DNA of 17,981 nucleotides from CAZQDP01 sp964592375. Its GTDB lineage: Bacteria > Bacillota > Clostridia > RUG12999. This document shows positions 1-6,796 of the stretch, in pieces. The DNA lies in the NCBI GenBank assembly GCA_964592375.1, contig CAZQDP010000052.1:1-17981 (forward strand), read 5' to 3'. Position 1 is the first letter of the stretch, and every line of letters starts with the position of its first letter. The notes beneath the pieces were generated by a model, which saw only the letters and a list, made by a program, of their open reading frames with translations, searched no databases and was not told the DNA's origin. The position numbers and the translations under genes are program-made.

Positions 1-35
1 GCAGATTTTTTTTGCGTGGAGGAATATATTTTAAC

Positions 36-70
36 ATAAAAAGCACGCCCGGCATGGATGCTGGGCGTGC
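36..70 (-). terminator. Intrinsic terminator of the yabO-yabR operon
   Basis: Read on the minus strand, an 8-bp GC-rich stem (positions 70-63 with 50-43) extends inward by about four more pairs including one G-U, closes on a short loop, and is followed at once by TTTTT. It lies about 25 bp after the stop codon of the S1-domain gene. This is a textbook Rho-independent terminator for the leftward operon. Confidence 0.9.
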
Positions 71-95
71 GAAGGCATAACTTTGCTTATGATGA

Positions 96-494
96 TTAGC
101 CTTTTGGTTTGCGGACTTCCCTGGTGATTTTAAGCTGAGAAATTTTTTCGTCACTTTCCTGCTTGAATTTTTGCAGCATATCTTCAAATGACAAGGAGGA
201 GCCGGCTTTTTGACGCGACCAATCCACATCAGCAGGACGGGTAGATCGCTTGCGCTGCTCTTCTAGAACCTTTTTGATAGATAAGTTGATTTTCCCTTTC
301 TCATCGATAGAAAGGATTTTAACCTTAACCTGATCACCTACATTAATGTACTGAGTGATTTCTTTTACATAGTCAAGAGCAACCTCTGAGATATGAACAA
401 GGCCGGTTTTACCCTCTCCAAGCTCAACAAATGCACCAAAGGGCATAATGCTTTTTACCTTTCCCTCGACCACAGCTCCCACTGAAAGCGGCAT
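96..494 (-). CDS. yabR: S1 domain RNA-binding protein (YabR-like)
   Basis: A 132-residue protein with one N-terminal S1 (OB-fold) RNA-binding domain at roughly residues 3-75. The typical S1 signature is visible: GxVxxIxxFGAFVEL, then GLVHISE, then the closing KVKILSIDEKGKINLSIK. A charged linker and a short helical tail (about residues 100-132) follow. Family knowledge: YabR/YugI-type proteins are small S1 proteins linked to RNA or ribosome metabolism, and their exact role is not well defined. It is the last gene of the unit, directly behind divIC as in B. subtilis, and is followed by a strong terminator. The ATG at 494 has a G-rich Shine-Dalgarno (AGGGGG) about 12 nt upstream, slightly far but acceptable. 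The family call is secure; the function is inferred. Confidence 0.9.
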   Translation of the reverse strand: MPLSVGAVVEGKVKSIMPFGAFVELGEGKTGLVHISEVALDYVKEITQYINVGDQVKVKILSIDEKGKINLSIKKVLEEQRKRSTRPADVDWSRQKAGSSLSFEDMLQKFKQESDEKISQLKITREVRKPKG

Positions 495-526
495 AACTAT
501 AAATTTCCCCCTTAGCTGAGCGGTCT

Positions 527-832
527 TTACCGACCTGCACCATCAATAAATATTTTTTCGTTCCCTTTTACAAGGCCCAATTTATCCCTCGCCATTTTTT
601 CGATATACTGCTGAGAATTTGCTTCCTCGCTGAGCCTGTCTAACTCAGTGGCAATCTGCTGCTGGCGCCCGAGTTCCTGATTGTAGGTAGTAATCAACTC
701 ATGACATTTTACGATGGATACCTGCTGAGTTACAAGGGTCACAACACCGTAAACCACAAAACTGAAAACACCAAGAGATATAAGCAAACGGGGAATGGAT
801 ATATTCAGTCCGTTTTTGTTTTTTTTCTTCAT
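527..832 (-). CDS. divIC: Cell division protein DivIC/FtsB family
   Basis: A 101-residue bitopic membrane protein. It has a basic cytoplasmic N-terminus (residues 1-12), one transmembrane helix (about 14-36), an extracytoplasmic coiled coil (about 38-72), and the conserved tail with YIEKMARDKLGLVKGNEKIF near residues 76-95. This is the septum formation initiator (DivIC/FtsB) layout and the usual length. Family role: forms a complex with FtsL and DivIB/FtsQ at the division septum and helps activate septal wall synthesis. The ATG at 832 has GGGAGG about 11 nt upstream. The gene lies 24 bp after yabQ and 32 bp before yabR. Its position between yabQ and yabR matches B. subtilis and supports DivIC rather than a generic FtsB-like protein. 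A TATAAT hexamer overlaps the yabQ end, but no good -35 was seen. Confidence 0.92.
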   Translation of the reverse strand: MKKKNKNGLNISIPRLLISLGVFSFVVYGVVTLVTQQVSIVKCHELITTYNQELGRQQQIATELDRLSEEANSQQYIEKMARDKLGLVKGNEKIFIDGAGR

Positions 833-856
833 CAGACAAATTCCCTCCCATATACA

Positions 857-1357
857 TTATACCTTTCTTATTATTATACCAATTCTTTTACACTTTGCAA
901 GAGTTTTTTTTGTAAAAGACAACAAAATCCATATCAGTTTTTTGATAAATTTTACTATAAACATCACTTTTTTGCCCCAATATACGCATACGACCACCAC
1001 AGGGCGACTCAGCATGGCTGCCAAAATCAAAAAAAGCTTCAAAGCTTGCTGCACCAAAAAAATGTATATGGGCAGAAAAAAACGACTGATGCCCCATAAA
1101 TAAAACATGGTTCCAAGGATAACGCCCGCAGCCACATACCACCGCATTTGCATGCCGCAAATCATATATAACACCGAAATGACAATTCCGCCACTCATCG
1201 TCCAAAAAAGCATATCCAAAAAAAACACAGTTTTACGCCCCAAACGAAGACTAAGGCGCAGCCCGCGAAAGAGATCATACAAAAGGCCGCAGGTAATTCC
1301 CGTAACAATACACATGATAAACACATAGGCTTGTATAGGGGCGGTTTCATAAGACAC
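857..1357 (-). CDS. yabQ: Spore cortex biosynthesis membrane protein YabQ
   Basis: A 166-residue hydrophobic protein with about four predicted membrane segments (roughly residues 9-28, 43-66, 72-91 and 94-117) and a strongly basic C-terminal tail. The N-terminal pattern Q-A-Y-x-F, then G-x-x-x-G-L-x-Y-D-L-F-R-G, fits the YabQ family. Family role: in B. subtilis YabQ sits in the mother-cell membranes around the forespore and is needed for spore cortex formation. The start is GTG at 1357: AGGGGTG lies 7 nt upstream, and no ATG near the start preserves the conserved N-terminus. It begins 12 bp after the yabP stop, so the two are almost certainly translated from one message. Confidence 0.9.
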   Translation of the reverse strand: MSYETAPIQAYVFIMCIVTGITCGLLYDLFRGLRLSLRLGRKTVFFLDMLFWTMSGGIVISVLYMICGMQMRWYVAAGVILGTMFYLWGISRFFLPIYIFLVQQALKLFLILAAMLSRPVVVVCVYWGKKVMFIVKFIKKLIWILLSFTKKTLAKCKRIGIIIRKV

Positions 1358-1369
1358 AGCTATTCACCC

Positions 1370-1654
1370 CTATTTCATCATTCGTCCAAAAAATCCGCTT
1401 TTCTTTTCAGATTTGCTCTCATCCGTATATATGATGGAAGTGATTTCTCCCTCAAGCATGACCTCGCCAATGTCAATGGAGAGCTTGTTTACCCTCAGGT
1501 CTCTTCCCTGGATTTCAAGGGGGCCCATTTCCGTAAAGAGTGCCACCAGCTCGTCATCAAAGCTTTCCACATCCGTAACGCCAGAGATGGAAAGTTTGCC
1601 TCTGTTTTCCAAAATAATGTTATGCACAGAATTACCCTTCTTATATTCCTCCAT
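1370..1654 (-). CDS. yabP: Sporulation protein YabP
   Basis: A 94-residue protein of the YabP/YqfC family. The family hallmarks are visible: HNIILENRGKLSISGVTDVESFDD near the N-terminus, then L-x-I-x-G-x-x-L-x-V-x-x-L-x-x-x-x-G-E-V-x-L-x-G-x-I. Family role: a mother-cell sporulation protein co-transcribed with yabQ; it is not itself essential for cortex formation in B. subtilis. I chose the ATG at 1654 because AAAGGA lies 10 nt upstream. A TTG nine bases earlier would sit directly on that ribosome binding site. The 106-bp gap between yabO and yabP is the largest in this unit and may hold a sporulation sigma-factor promoter, but I could not match a convincing sigma-E pair of hexamers. Confidence 0.92.
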   Translation of the reverse strand: MEEYKKGNSVHNIILENRGKLSISGVTDVESFDDELVALFTEMGPLEIQGRDLRVNKLSIDIGEVMLEGEITSIIYTDESKSEKKSGFFGRMMK

Positions 1655-1769
1655 GCCAATCAATTCCTTTCCTGCAAATCATATACCCCCCTGCCTATTC
1701 ATTGACCGAAGAGAGGGCGAGGGTTGTATTATTATCAATATATGCCTGCAGGAGGAGGAATTATAACCA

Positions 1770-2012
1770 CTATTCCAAGATCCGATACATTTCCTCTGCA
1801 CCGGATTTGGTTGTGTGTTCAACAATAGATAAGATCTCCGCTTTTAAAGTGTGATTGCCAAGTGCCAGCTCTATGATATCCCCTTCCTTGACTCTGCTAC
1901 CGGCTTTTGCCTGCCGGCCATTGAGCAGCACTCTATCACTGTCGCACGCCTGACCTGCAACCGTACGCCTTTTAATGATGCGAGAAACCTTCAAAAACTT
2001 GTCAAGTCGCAT
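1770..2012 (-). CDS. rqcP: S4 domain protein RqcP (YabO/Hsp15-like)
   Basis: An 80-residue protein that is essentially one S4 RNA-binding domain: MRLDKFLKVSRIIKRRTVA, then the N-G-R-x-A-K-A-G-S-x-V-K-x-G-D core. Length and motifs match RqcP (formerly YabO), the Gram-positive relative of Hsp15. Family role: RqcP binds stalled large ribosomal subunits and works with RqcH in adding alanine tails to stalled nascent chains. The ATG at 2012 has AGGAGG about 6 nt upstream. It is the first gene of the yabO-yabP-yabQ-divIC-yabR unit, behind the promoter at 2090-2117 and a leader of about 70 nt. The B. subtilis neighbour upstream of yabO (yabN/mazG-like) is missing; rnpB lies there instead. Confidence 0.92.
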   Translation of the reverse strand: MRLDKFLKVSRIIKRRTVAGQACDSDRVLLNGRQAKAGSRVKEGDIIELALGNHTLKAEILSIVEHTTKSGAEEMYRILE

Positions 2013-2089
2013 AAAAACCTCCTATCCTGTAAGTAGGCAGGTATTCATCGGATTTTGTGAAGATGATAAATGCCAAATATTACAATGTT

Positions 2090-2117
2090 ATTATATCATA
2101 AAATTAAAAAAAATCAA
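2090..2117 (-). promoter_or_regulatory. Sigma-A-type promoter of the yabO-yabR operon
   Basis: On the minus strand, TTGATT (2117-2112) and TATAAT (2095-2090) are separated by 16 bp, with a TG one base upstream of the -10 (extended -10). Transcription would start near 2083, giving about 70 nt of leader before rqcP. The surrounding sequence is very AT-rich. The rest of the 2013-2190 gap shows no gene. Confidence 0.75.
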
Positions 2118-2190
2118 TCATTTTTTGCTAGTGATCCCATTAAAAAACTTCTCCATTCTTTGTTAGATTGAAGAAGTCTTCATTTAAAAA

Positions 2191-2538
2191 AACAGCGAGC
2201 AAGTCTGTAAGCCGAGTTCTGTATTTGACGACCATCTATCTAGGCCATAGATTACTATATGGCTCAAGCCATCTACCTGAGGGAATGCCGGGCCAGCTTA
2301 GCTCCCTACTCACGATGTTGCTCCGGATGGGGTTTACAGGACCCGTCGGTTACCCGGCAGGTCGGTGAGCTCTTACCTCACCTTTCCACCCTTACCTGCA
2401 TAAAACAGGCGGTATATCTCTGTTGCACTTTCCTTAGAGTCGCCTCCACCGGGAGTTACCCGGCACCCTGCCCTATGGAGCTCGGACTTTCCTCGTATAC
2501 ATTAAAATGTACCCGCGGCCGTCTGGCTTACTCGCTAT
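2191..2538 (-). ncRNA. rnpB: RNase P RNA (class A)
   Basis: On the minus strand this is the catalytic RNA of RNase P, which cuts 5' leaders from pre-tRNAs. Conserved landmarks are present in order: GAGGAAAGTCCG, then GGGCAGGGTGCCGGGTAAC, AAGGAAAGTGCAACAGAGA, ACCGCC, GGTAAGGGTGGAAAGGTG, GGTAAGAGC (the P15-L15 region), TGGCTTGAGCCA, GGCCTAGAT, and the 3' signature ACAGAACTCGGCTTA. The ends pair as a 9-bp P1 helix (GCGAGTAAG near 2535-2527 with CTTGCTCGC near 2204-2196, one G-U). The layout is class A rather than the Bacillus class B. Seven Ts follow P1 directly. The exact 5' end is uncertain by a few bases. A TATTAT hexamer at 2551-2546 is correctly placed as a -10, but no convincing -35 was found, so read-through from truA, 53 bp upstream, is possible. 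Open reading frames in this stretch are not real genes. Confidence 0.96.
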
Positions 2539-2592
2539 ATCTTTTATAATACAAACCCACGCCAATGGCATGGATGGTGGCTTATAAGGCTA

Positions 2593-3357
2593 CTATAGAT
2601 AATCTCTTGCCGATTCATCCTGGGCATACAATACATCCATCAGCATGAGGCCATGTGCAGGAGCCGTAATGCCCGCACCCGTTCTGTCCTTCATGGCAAG
2701 GATAATTGGAATATGAGCGGCATCTATCTTGCCACAGCCCACATAAGCCAGTGTGCCTGCAATAATCCGCACCATATTATAAAGATAGCCATCAGCCCAT
2801 AGATTAATATACAGGGTTTTATCCCTTTTGTCAAGTGAAATTTCATACATGTGACGAATCGACTGCTTTTGTTGTGAGCCCGTGGCCATAAATGCCGCAA
2901 AATCTAATTTACCCACAAGGTGAGTGGCGGCAAGGCGCATCTTGTCCATATCAAGCGGCAAGGGGTAGTGCCATGCACGATGCTGCAAGAGCGGATCTCG
3001 AAACGGTGCATTCAAGATGGCATATCGATATTTTTTAGAGAGGGCACTAAATCTGGCATGAAAATCCTCGCCCACTTGCTTGCAATGATGAATTGCAATG
3101 TCACTTGGCAGCCTCGCGTTGAGTGCATATGGTAGCTTTTCTGGGGGGATTTTGCAATCCGTTTTAAAATTACATACATACTTTTTCGCGTGAACACCCG
3201 TATCGGTACGGCTACATCCGATAATTCGGATATTTTCGCCCGTCAGCCCACAGATGGCTTGCTCAATGACCTGCTGGAGCGATATCGCATTTTCTTGATA
3301 TTGCCAACCGTGATAGGCAGTGCCGTCATAACTGAGCTCCATTTTTATATTTGTCAT
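2593..3357 (-). CDS. truA: tRNA pseudouridine(38-40) synthase TruA
   Basis: A 254-residue enzyme that converts uridines 38-40 of the tRNA anticodon stem-loop to pseudouridine. The catalytic aspartate is D52 in the motif GCSRTDTGVHA (residues 47-57). The TruA N-terminus (MELSYDGTAYHGWQ), the RFSALSKKYRY block (about 102-112) and the late motif YLYNMVRIIAGTL (about 192-204) are all present, and the length is normal. The ATG at 3357 overlaps the ecfT stop codon by 4 bp (ATGA), so it is translationally coupled to ecfT. The order ecfA1-ecfA2-ecfT-truA is widespread in Firmicutes. Usually rplM-rpsI follows; here rnpB does. Confidence 0.97.
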   Translation of the reverse strand: MTNIKMELSYDGTAYHGWQYQENAISLQQVIEQAICGLTGENIRIIGCSRTDTGVHAKKYVCNFKTDCKIPPEKLPYALNARLPSDIAIHHCKQVGEDFHARFSALSKKYRYAILNAPFRDPLLQHRAWHYPLPLDMDKMRLAATHLVGKLDFAAFMATGSQQKQSIRHMYEISLDKRDKTLYINLWADGYLYNMVRIIAGTLAYVGCGKIDAAHIPIILAMKDRTGAGITAPAHGLMLMDVLYAQDESARDYL

Positions 3358-4157
3358 ACCGGAAGCCTCCTCAGAAGCAGAACGGCAAAAATCAATAAAA
3401 GAACGAATAGATAAGCAAAATAATCAATGGATTGCATTTTCAGTATTTTCATTTTGGTACGGTTGTCTCCACCCCGATAACAGCGGCATTCCATGGCAAG
3501 GGCTAGTTCATCCGCCCTGCGAAAGGCACTGATAAACAGGGGAACCAACAGTGGAATCATCGCCCGTGCTCGATTGATAATATTTCCCGTATCAAAACTT
3601 GCGCCCCTTGCGGACTGCGCCTTCATAATTTTATCCGTTTCCTCAATAATGGTAGGAATAAACCTAAGCGCAATGGTCATCATCATCGCAAGTTCATGCG
3701 CAGGCACACCGATGCGTTTCATAGGAGACAAAAGCTGCTCGATGCCATCTGTCAGTACAATGGGAGAAGTGGTATAGGTCAGAAGTGAGGTGCCGGCAAT
3801 GAGAAAAATAAGCCTTAGCCCCATAATCAATGCAATATAAAGACCTTCGTAGGTGGCAGTAATATGCCACAAGGTAAAGATAGGCCGCCCGCCGGTCATA
3901 AATATATTGATCACCGCGGTAAACCCGATAAATAGCATCAGCGGTTTCAAGCTTTTTATCACAAGCTTTAGTGGTATTTGCGCAATTTTCAGGAGTGAAA
4001 TAGTAAAGAGTGCAATCAAAGCGTATCCCGAAAAATTGGTAATGCAAAATACAGCGGTAACATATGCGATGGTCAGCAATAGCTTGGTACGAGGATCCAG
4101 CCTGTGTACCACCGAGTCGCCGGGCAGATATTGCCCCAGTGTAATATCCTTCAGCAT
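3354..4157 (-). CDS. ecfT: ECF transporter transmembrane subunit EcfT
   Basis: A 267-residue membrane protein that couples the two ECF ATPases to exchangeable substrate-binding S components for vitamin or metal uptake. Visible features are the family N-terminus with GQYLPGDSVVHRLDPRTK (residues 8-25), several hydrophobic membrane helices, and the two coupling motifs: A183-R184-G185 in QSARGASFD, and residues 221-230 with A-M-E-C-R-C-Y-R-G-G. The second motif normally reads A-R-G or A-R-C, so the cysteine at 224 is a mild variant. A final transmembrane segment ends in RRLPV. The reading frame is open further upstream, but the ATG at 4157 has AGGAAGGG a few bases ahead and matches the family start. 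It lies 14 bp after ecfA2 and overlaps truA by 4 bp. Confidence 0.95.
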   Translation of the reverse strand: MLKDITLGQYLPGDSVVHRLDPRTKLLLTIAYVTAVFCITNFSGYALIALFTISLLKIAQIPLKLVIKSLKPLMLFIGFTAVINIFMTGGRPIFTLWHITATYEGLYIALIMGLRLIFLIAGTSLLTYTTSPIVLTDGIEQLLSPMKRIGVPAHELAMMMTIALRFIPTIIEETDKIMKAQSARGASFDTGNIINRARAMIPLLVPLFISAFRRADELALAMECRCYRGGDNRTKMKILKMQSIDYFAYLFVLLLIFAVLLLRRLPV

Positions 4158-4171
4158 TTGATTTACCCTTC

Positions 4172-5020
4172 CTATTTTGAGAATAGTGCAAGTAGCTCGC
4201 GCTTTGCCTGCTCTACGGTATAGATCTTGTCCGATATGGGATAGCCGGCTTCCCGAAGCTTCTTTGCCAGCAGGGTAATTTGAGGTACATCCAAGCCAAT
4301 TTGTGAGAGACACTCACCCCGGCCAAAAACCTCATCAACACTTCCCTGCATATGAATTTCACCCTCATTCATGACGACCACTCTAGACACGGTTTTTGCA
4401 ATATCCTCCATACTATGTGAAACGATGATTACGGTCATCTCGTTTTCGGCGTGTAGACGCTTGATATTATCTAGTATTTCTCGTCTTCCCTTCGGGTCAA
4501 GGCCTGCTGCCGGTTCATCCAGCACCAATACCTTTGGGCTCATGGAAAGCACCCCGGCAATTGCCACCCTGCGCTTTTGACCGCCGGAGATTTCAAAGGG
4601 AGATTTCAAAGCAGTCGCTTCGCCAATGCCCACACAGCTCAGTGCAGACTTCACTCGCTTTTTTACCTCCATCTCACTAAGTCCCATGTTTTTAGGACCA
4701 AAAGCCACATCTTCAAATACAGTTTCTTCGAATAATTGGTATTCTGGATACTGAAACACGAGGCCAACCCCAAAGCGCAATGCACGCATATCGAAACCCT
4801 TTGACCAAATATCCTTGCCATCTGCATAAATTTTACCGGAGGTGGGTTTTAACAGTCCATTTAAATGCTGAACCAAAGTGGATTTTCCACAGCCTGTATG
4901 GCCGATAAGTCCAATAAATTCACCTGTTTCAATTTCAAGGTTGATGTTTTTTAGGGCATGCTTTTCAAAGGGAGTGCCCGGCATATAGATGTGACTTACA
5001 TTCTCAATGGAGATTTTCAT
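4172..5020 (-). CDS. ecfA2: ECF transporter ATPase EcfA2
   Basis: A 282-residue ABC ATPase, one of the two nucleotide-binding subunits of the ECF module. Motifs: Walker A GHTGCGKST at residues 40-48 (K46), Q-loop Q90, signature ISGGQ at 144-148, Walker B VLVLDEP with catalytic E169, D-loop GLD, and switch H202 in IVSHSMED. The N-terminus with I-x-x-E-N-V-S-x-x-Y-x-P-G-T-P-F-E is typical of EcfA2. I chose the ATG at 5020: it overlaps the ecfA1 stop (ATGA) and has AAAGGA about 9 nt upstream. An earlier in-frame ATG would lie inside ecfA1 and add 18 residues not seen in the family. Confidence 0.96.
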   Translation of the reverse strand: MKISIENVSHIYMPGTPFEKHALKNINLEIETGEFIGLIGHTGCGKSTLVQHLNGLLKPTSGKIYADGKDIWSKGFDMRALRFGVGLVFQYPEYQLFEETVFEDVAFGPKNMGLSEMEVKKRVKSALSCVGIGEATALKSPFEISGGQKRRVAIAGVLSMSPKVLVLDEPAAGLDPKGRREILDNIKRLHAENEMTVIIVSHSMEDIAKTVSRVVVMNEGEIHMQGSVDEVFGRGECLSQIGLDVPQITLLAKKLREAGYPISDKIYTVEQAKRELLALFSK

Positions 5021-5868
5021 TTTACTGTCCTTTCGATTGGCAAAGGGAGCTTTAGCATTATTTCTCGAAAGCATTCATCGATGGTTAGCAAATCGTATCG
5101 CATATAAATGCCTGCTGCGCGGAGTGAAAACATCAGGTCGGTGACCTGCGGCACATCGAGGCCAATGCTTTTGAGTAGTGCCACGTTGGAAAACACCATG
5201 CGGGGCGTATTGTCTACCATGATTTTCCCTTTATCCATCACAAGCACGCGATCTGCCTGAGCCGCCTCATCCATATAATGGGTAATTAGCACCATGGTGA
5301 TACCCATTTCGCGATTGAGCTGCAAAATAGTCTGCATCACTTCCTTGCGTCCTCTAGGGTCTAACATGGCGGTTGGCTCATCCAGTACAATGCACCCGGG
5401 TAGCATGGCAATAATGCCAGCAATGGCGACCCTTTGCTTTTGTCCTCCCGAGAGCATATGAGGAGCAGCGTTTCTGTGCTCAAGCATTCCCACCGCTTTC
5501 AAAGCAAATTCCACTCTCTCTTTAATTTCTTCGGAGGCAACACCTAAATTTTCGGGTCCAAATGCAGCATCCTCTTCCACCACGGTCGCTACAATTTGAT
5601 TGTCGGGGTTTTGGAAGACCATCCCCACCGCTTGGCGCACTTTCCATAAAAGAGATTCGTCCCGCGTGTCCATCCCGTTTACAAATACGCTTCCGCCCTG
5701 TGGCAACAGGATGCCATTCATATGCTTCGCAAGGGTAGATTTGCCACAGCCATTATGCCCCAGCACCGCTACAAACTCACCCTTTTTTATATTGACACAC
5801 ACATCGTCCAAAGCCAATGAAACAACATCGCTTTGATAACCAAATTCAATATGATTTATCTCAATCAT
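5017..5868 (-). CDS. ecfA1: ECF transporter ATPase EcfA1
   Basis: A 283-residue ABC ATPase that pairs with EcfA2 under EcfT. Motifs: Walker A GHNGCGKST at residues 37-45 (K43), Q-loop Q86 in VGMVFQNPDNQIV, signature LSGGQ at 139-143, Walker B IVLDEPTAMLD with catalytic E164, and switch H197 in LITHYMDEA. The PDNQ and EEDAAFGPEN segments are typical of EcfA1. The start is set at the ATG at 5868, 9 nt after AAAGGA. The ATG three codons earlier abuts that ribosome binding site. The start overlaps the end of the methyltransferase gene by 8 bp and the end overlaps ecfA2 by 4 bp, indicating translational coupling. Confidence 0.96.
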   Translation of the reverse strand: MIEINHIEFGYQSDVVSLALDDVCVNIKKGEFVAVLGHNGCGKSTLAKHMNGILLPQGGSVFVNGMDTRDESLLWKVRQAVGMVFQNPDNQIVATVVEEDAAFGPENLGVASEEIKERVEFALKAVGMLEHRNAAPHMLSGGQKQRVAIAGIIAMLPGCIVLDEPTAMLDPRGRKEVMQTILQLNREMGITMVLITHYMDEAAQADRVLVMDKGKIMVDNTPRMVFSNVALLKSIGLDVPQVTDLMFSLRAAGIYMRYDLLTIDECFREIMLKLPLPIERTVK

Positions 5869-6748
5869 TTTGTTCATTCCTTTTGCCATCCCATCTTGCA
5901 CTGCAGCCACAGGGCAAAATCAGCCCCGAGCTAGTGATGGGAAGACCGATTTCATATGACTTTGCATCCCCACCATATCGGCGCCCCAGAGTAAGATTTA
6001 GTATATTGGACATCACAACAGGAGATAGGCCCGTGGTATAGGAATTGATGATAAAAAACAAAGGATCAGAAGACAAAATTTCCATGCAAGCCTCAATAAG
6101 GGGAAAAATCTCATCCTCGATTTTCCACAATTCACCTGCAGGGCCTCTTCCGTAAGAGGGAGGGTCCATAATAATGGCATCATATTTGTTGCCTCGGCGG
6201 CTTTCCCTTGCTACAAATTTGAGTACATCATCCACAATAAAGCGAATAGGTGCATCGCCAAGACCGGATAGCACCGCATTCTCCTTGGCCCATGCCACCA
6301 TGCCCTTTGATGCATCCACATGGACCGTTTGAGTGGCACCGGCAGCAGCGGCTGCAATGGTAGCACCGCCGGTATATGCGAAAAGATTGAGCACACGGAT
6401 GTCTCGCCTTGCGCCAGTAATTTTGTTTATGATATAATCCCAATTGGTGGCCTGTTCAGGGAAGAGACCGGTATGCTTAAATCCCATCAATTTCACAAAA
6501 AACTTCAAATCTTGATAAGATATTTCCCATTTATCGGGGACCTTGCCAAAAAACTGCCAATGACCGCCTCCAGTGCTGCTACGCATATATGCGGCATTTG
6601 CTTTATCCCAAAGTGAGTCATTTTTAGCACTTTCCCAAATGACCTGCGGATCGGGTCGTCTTAAAATAATGTCACCCCATCGCTCCAGTTTTTCACCGGG
6701 ACGGGTATCTAGTACCTCAAAATCCTTCCAGGAATTCGATAGTAGCAT
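5861..6748 (-). CDS. Class I SAM-dependent methyltransferase, COG1092/RlmK-like core
   Basis: A 295-residue protein resembling the catalytic part of the COG1092 group (RlmI/RlmK-type 23S rRNA cytosine or guanine methyltransferases). Motif I is at residues 118-129 (VLNLFAYTGGAT), an acidic SAM-ribose position at D145 in VHVDASKGMV, and the motif IV catalytic loop DPPSYGRGP at 195-203. A region with GLFPEQATNWDY (94-105) is also typical. The N-terminal PUA domain of RlmI and the THUMP domain of full-length RlmK/L are absent, so the RNA target is uncertain. The ATG at 6748 has AAAGGAG about 10 nt upstream. The gene overlaps ecfA1 by 8 bp and lies 48 bp after the RCC1-like gene. The enzyme class is secure; the substrate is inferred. 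Confidence 0.85.
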   Translation of the reverse strand: MLLSNSWKDFEVLDTRPGEKLERWGDIILRRPDPQVIWESAKNDSLWDKANAAYMRSSTGGGHWQFFGKVPDKWEISYQDLKFFVKLMGFKHTGLFPEQATNWDYIINKITGARRDIRVLNLFAYTGGATIAAAAAGATQTVHVDASKGMVAWAKENAVLSGLGDAPIRFIVDDVLKFVARESRRGNKYDAIIMDPPSYGRGPAGELWKIEDEIFPLIEACMEILSSDPLFFIINSYTTGLSPVVMSNILNLTLGRRYGGDAKSYEIGLPITSSGLILPCGCSARWDGKRNEQND

Positions 6749-6796
6749 TTGCTCTATTCTCCTTTGGTTTTCAAAAACTATTCAACGCGGAAAGGC

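Noticed and set aside
701..1103. Two plus-strand frames of 132 and 102 codons opposite divIC/yabQ
   Set aside because: Both are antisense to conserved genes and show low-complexity composition with no start signals.
1664..1769. Sigma-E promoter before yabP
   Set aside because: ATATT and ATACAA-like words occur but at wrong spacing; no pair fits the consensus at 13-15 bp.
2168..2549. Plus-strand reading frames of 66 and 96 codons
   Set aside because: They lie on the complement of rnpB, whose conserved core explains the sequence; there are no ribosome binding sites or recognisable domains.
2557..2573. Hairpin between truA and rnpB as a terminator
   Set aside because: It has only 7 bp with a 3-nt loop and one G-U, and is followed by GTTTGTATTAT rather than a T run.
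3694..4191. Minus-strand 165-codon frame
   Set aside because: It is a shifted frame within ecfT; the translation is cysteine/tyrosine-rich and unlike a protein, whereas ecfT matches its family end to end.
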